NCBI GenBank assembly: GCA_009694375.1
Contig: SHVB01000001.1
Span: forward strand, 196,366-260,365
Length of the DNA stretch: 64,000 bases
Reading direction: 5' to 3'
From: Acidimicrobiia bacterium
Lineage (GTDB): Bacteria; Actinomycetota; Acidimicrobiia; Acidimicrobiales; VFJN01
This document shows positions 63,719-64,000 of the stretch, piece after piece. Positions within the stretch are counted from its first letter, which is position 1. Each line of letters opens with the position of its first letter. The notes beneath the pieces were generated by a model that did no database searches, was not told the origin of the DNA, and worked only from the letters and a program-made list of their open reading frames with translations. Position numbers and translations under genes: made by a program.

Positions 63719-64000
63719 GAGTGGGCCTCCATGACGTCCAGGATGCCCTGAATCACTCGATCCTGGTCCGAGGGGGTGAGCGAAGAGCCGCTCGGTAAGC
63801 AGAGACCGGATGCGAACAGCCGAGCCGAGGTGCCATCGAGCCGGGCCGGACACTGGGCGAACACCGGTTGGAGGTGCATCGGCTTCCAGGTGGGACGGGC
63901 CTCGATGTCGAGGGTTTCGAGATGTTCCCGCACCGCAGCGGGGGTGCAGCCGGCCACCGTGGAATCGATGGTCATGCAGGTGAGCCAGCGGTTCGTGCGA
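63715..64000 (-). CDS. DegT/DnrJ/EryC1/StrS aminotransferase, C-terminal part (runs off right edge)
   Basis: The last ~94 codons of a PLP-dependent sugar aminotransferase. Readable family marks are TNRWLT, TLDIEARPTWKPMHLQPVF, LFASGLCLPSGSSLTPSDQD and the final helix RVIQGILDVME. The rest, including the PLP Lys, lies beyond the window. Coupled to the epimerase by a 4-nt overlap, so both likely act on one nucleotide sugar for glycans such as O-antigen-like or N-glycan structures. Confidence 0.88.
   Translation of the reverse strand, partial: RTNRWLTCMTIDSTVAGCTPAAVREHLETLDIEARPTWKPMHLQPVFAQCPARLDGTSARLFASGLCLPSGSSLTPSDQDRVIQGILDVMEAHS

Overview
This window is high-GC, gene-dense chromosomal DNA from an actinobacterium, most likely the class Acidimicrobiia. 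That placement is inferred. It rests on the mycobacterial-type order mfd-lipoprotein-mazG-eno-ftsB-DUF501-ppx, predicted F420-type oxidoreductases, a SUF operon with a Rieske ferredoxin, many acyl-CoA enzymes, and many apparently leaderless genes: a TANNNT hexamer ends exactly 6-7 nt before the start codon of at least 16 genes. There is no rRNA, CRISPR array, transposase or phage gene. One tRNA (Leu, anticodon UAA) is present.

Layout. 0-3.8 kb: lipoprotein fragment, alpha/beta hydrolase, small unknowns, acyl-CoA dehydrogenase. 3.8-5.6 kb: vapBC-type toxin-antitoxin pair, MBL hydrolase, unknown protein. 5.6-12.2 kb: Fe-S assembly as two convergent units, sufC1-sufS-sufU (+) and sufB-(4-Cys protein)-sufD-Rieske-sufC2 (-); both 5' ends carry a similar palindrome. 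12.3-16.6 kb: a PAS/GGDEF diguanylate cyclase followed by a membrane-embedded SMC/Rad50-like protein with a degraded P-loop. 16.6-22.4 kb: carbonic anhydrase, flavin reductase, MBL phosphodiesterase, alpha/beta hydrolase, mutY, methyltransferase, SGNH hydrolase, MaoC hydratase.

22.6-34.2 kb is a CoA-ester block: CaiB transferase; an operon of acyl-CoA dehydrogenase, 2-methylacyl-CoA racemase, two small hotdog hydratases and a second acyl-CoA dehydrogenase behind a perfect TetR-like palindrome; an OafA-type acyltransferase; then methylsuccinyl-CoA dehydrogenase, a malyl/methylmalyl-CoA lyase and a second CitE-like lyase. The last three, with the MaoC protein at 21.9 kb, look like the lower arm of the ethylmalonyl-CoA pathway (or a related glyoxylate/C5-dicarboxylate route); the carboxylase/reductase and mutases are not here. 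34.2-44.3 kb: crcB, F420-type enzymes, both classes of fumarase transcribed divergently, an ABC-F ATPase, a DMT exporter, an SDR.

44.3-64 kb: gene remnant beside tRNA-Leu, a Cas4/RecB-like Fe-S nuclease, a plsC/galE2-like pair, a secreted coiled-coil LAS peptidase, then the conserved core block running leftward from mfd to ppx. This block is interrupted between ftsB and the DUF501 gene by a three-gene ABC exporter cassette with its own structured leader and 3' hairpins. The right edge holds a sugar epimerase and the end of a DegT-type aminotransferase, suggesting a surface-sugar locus beyond the window.
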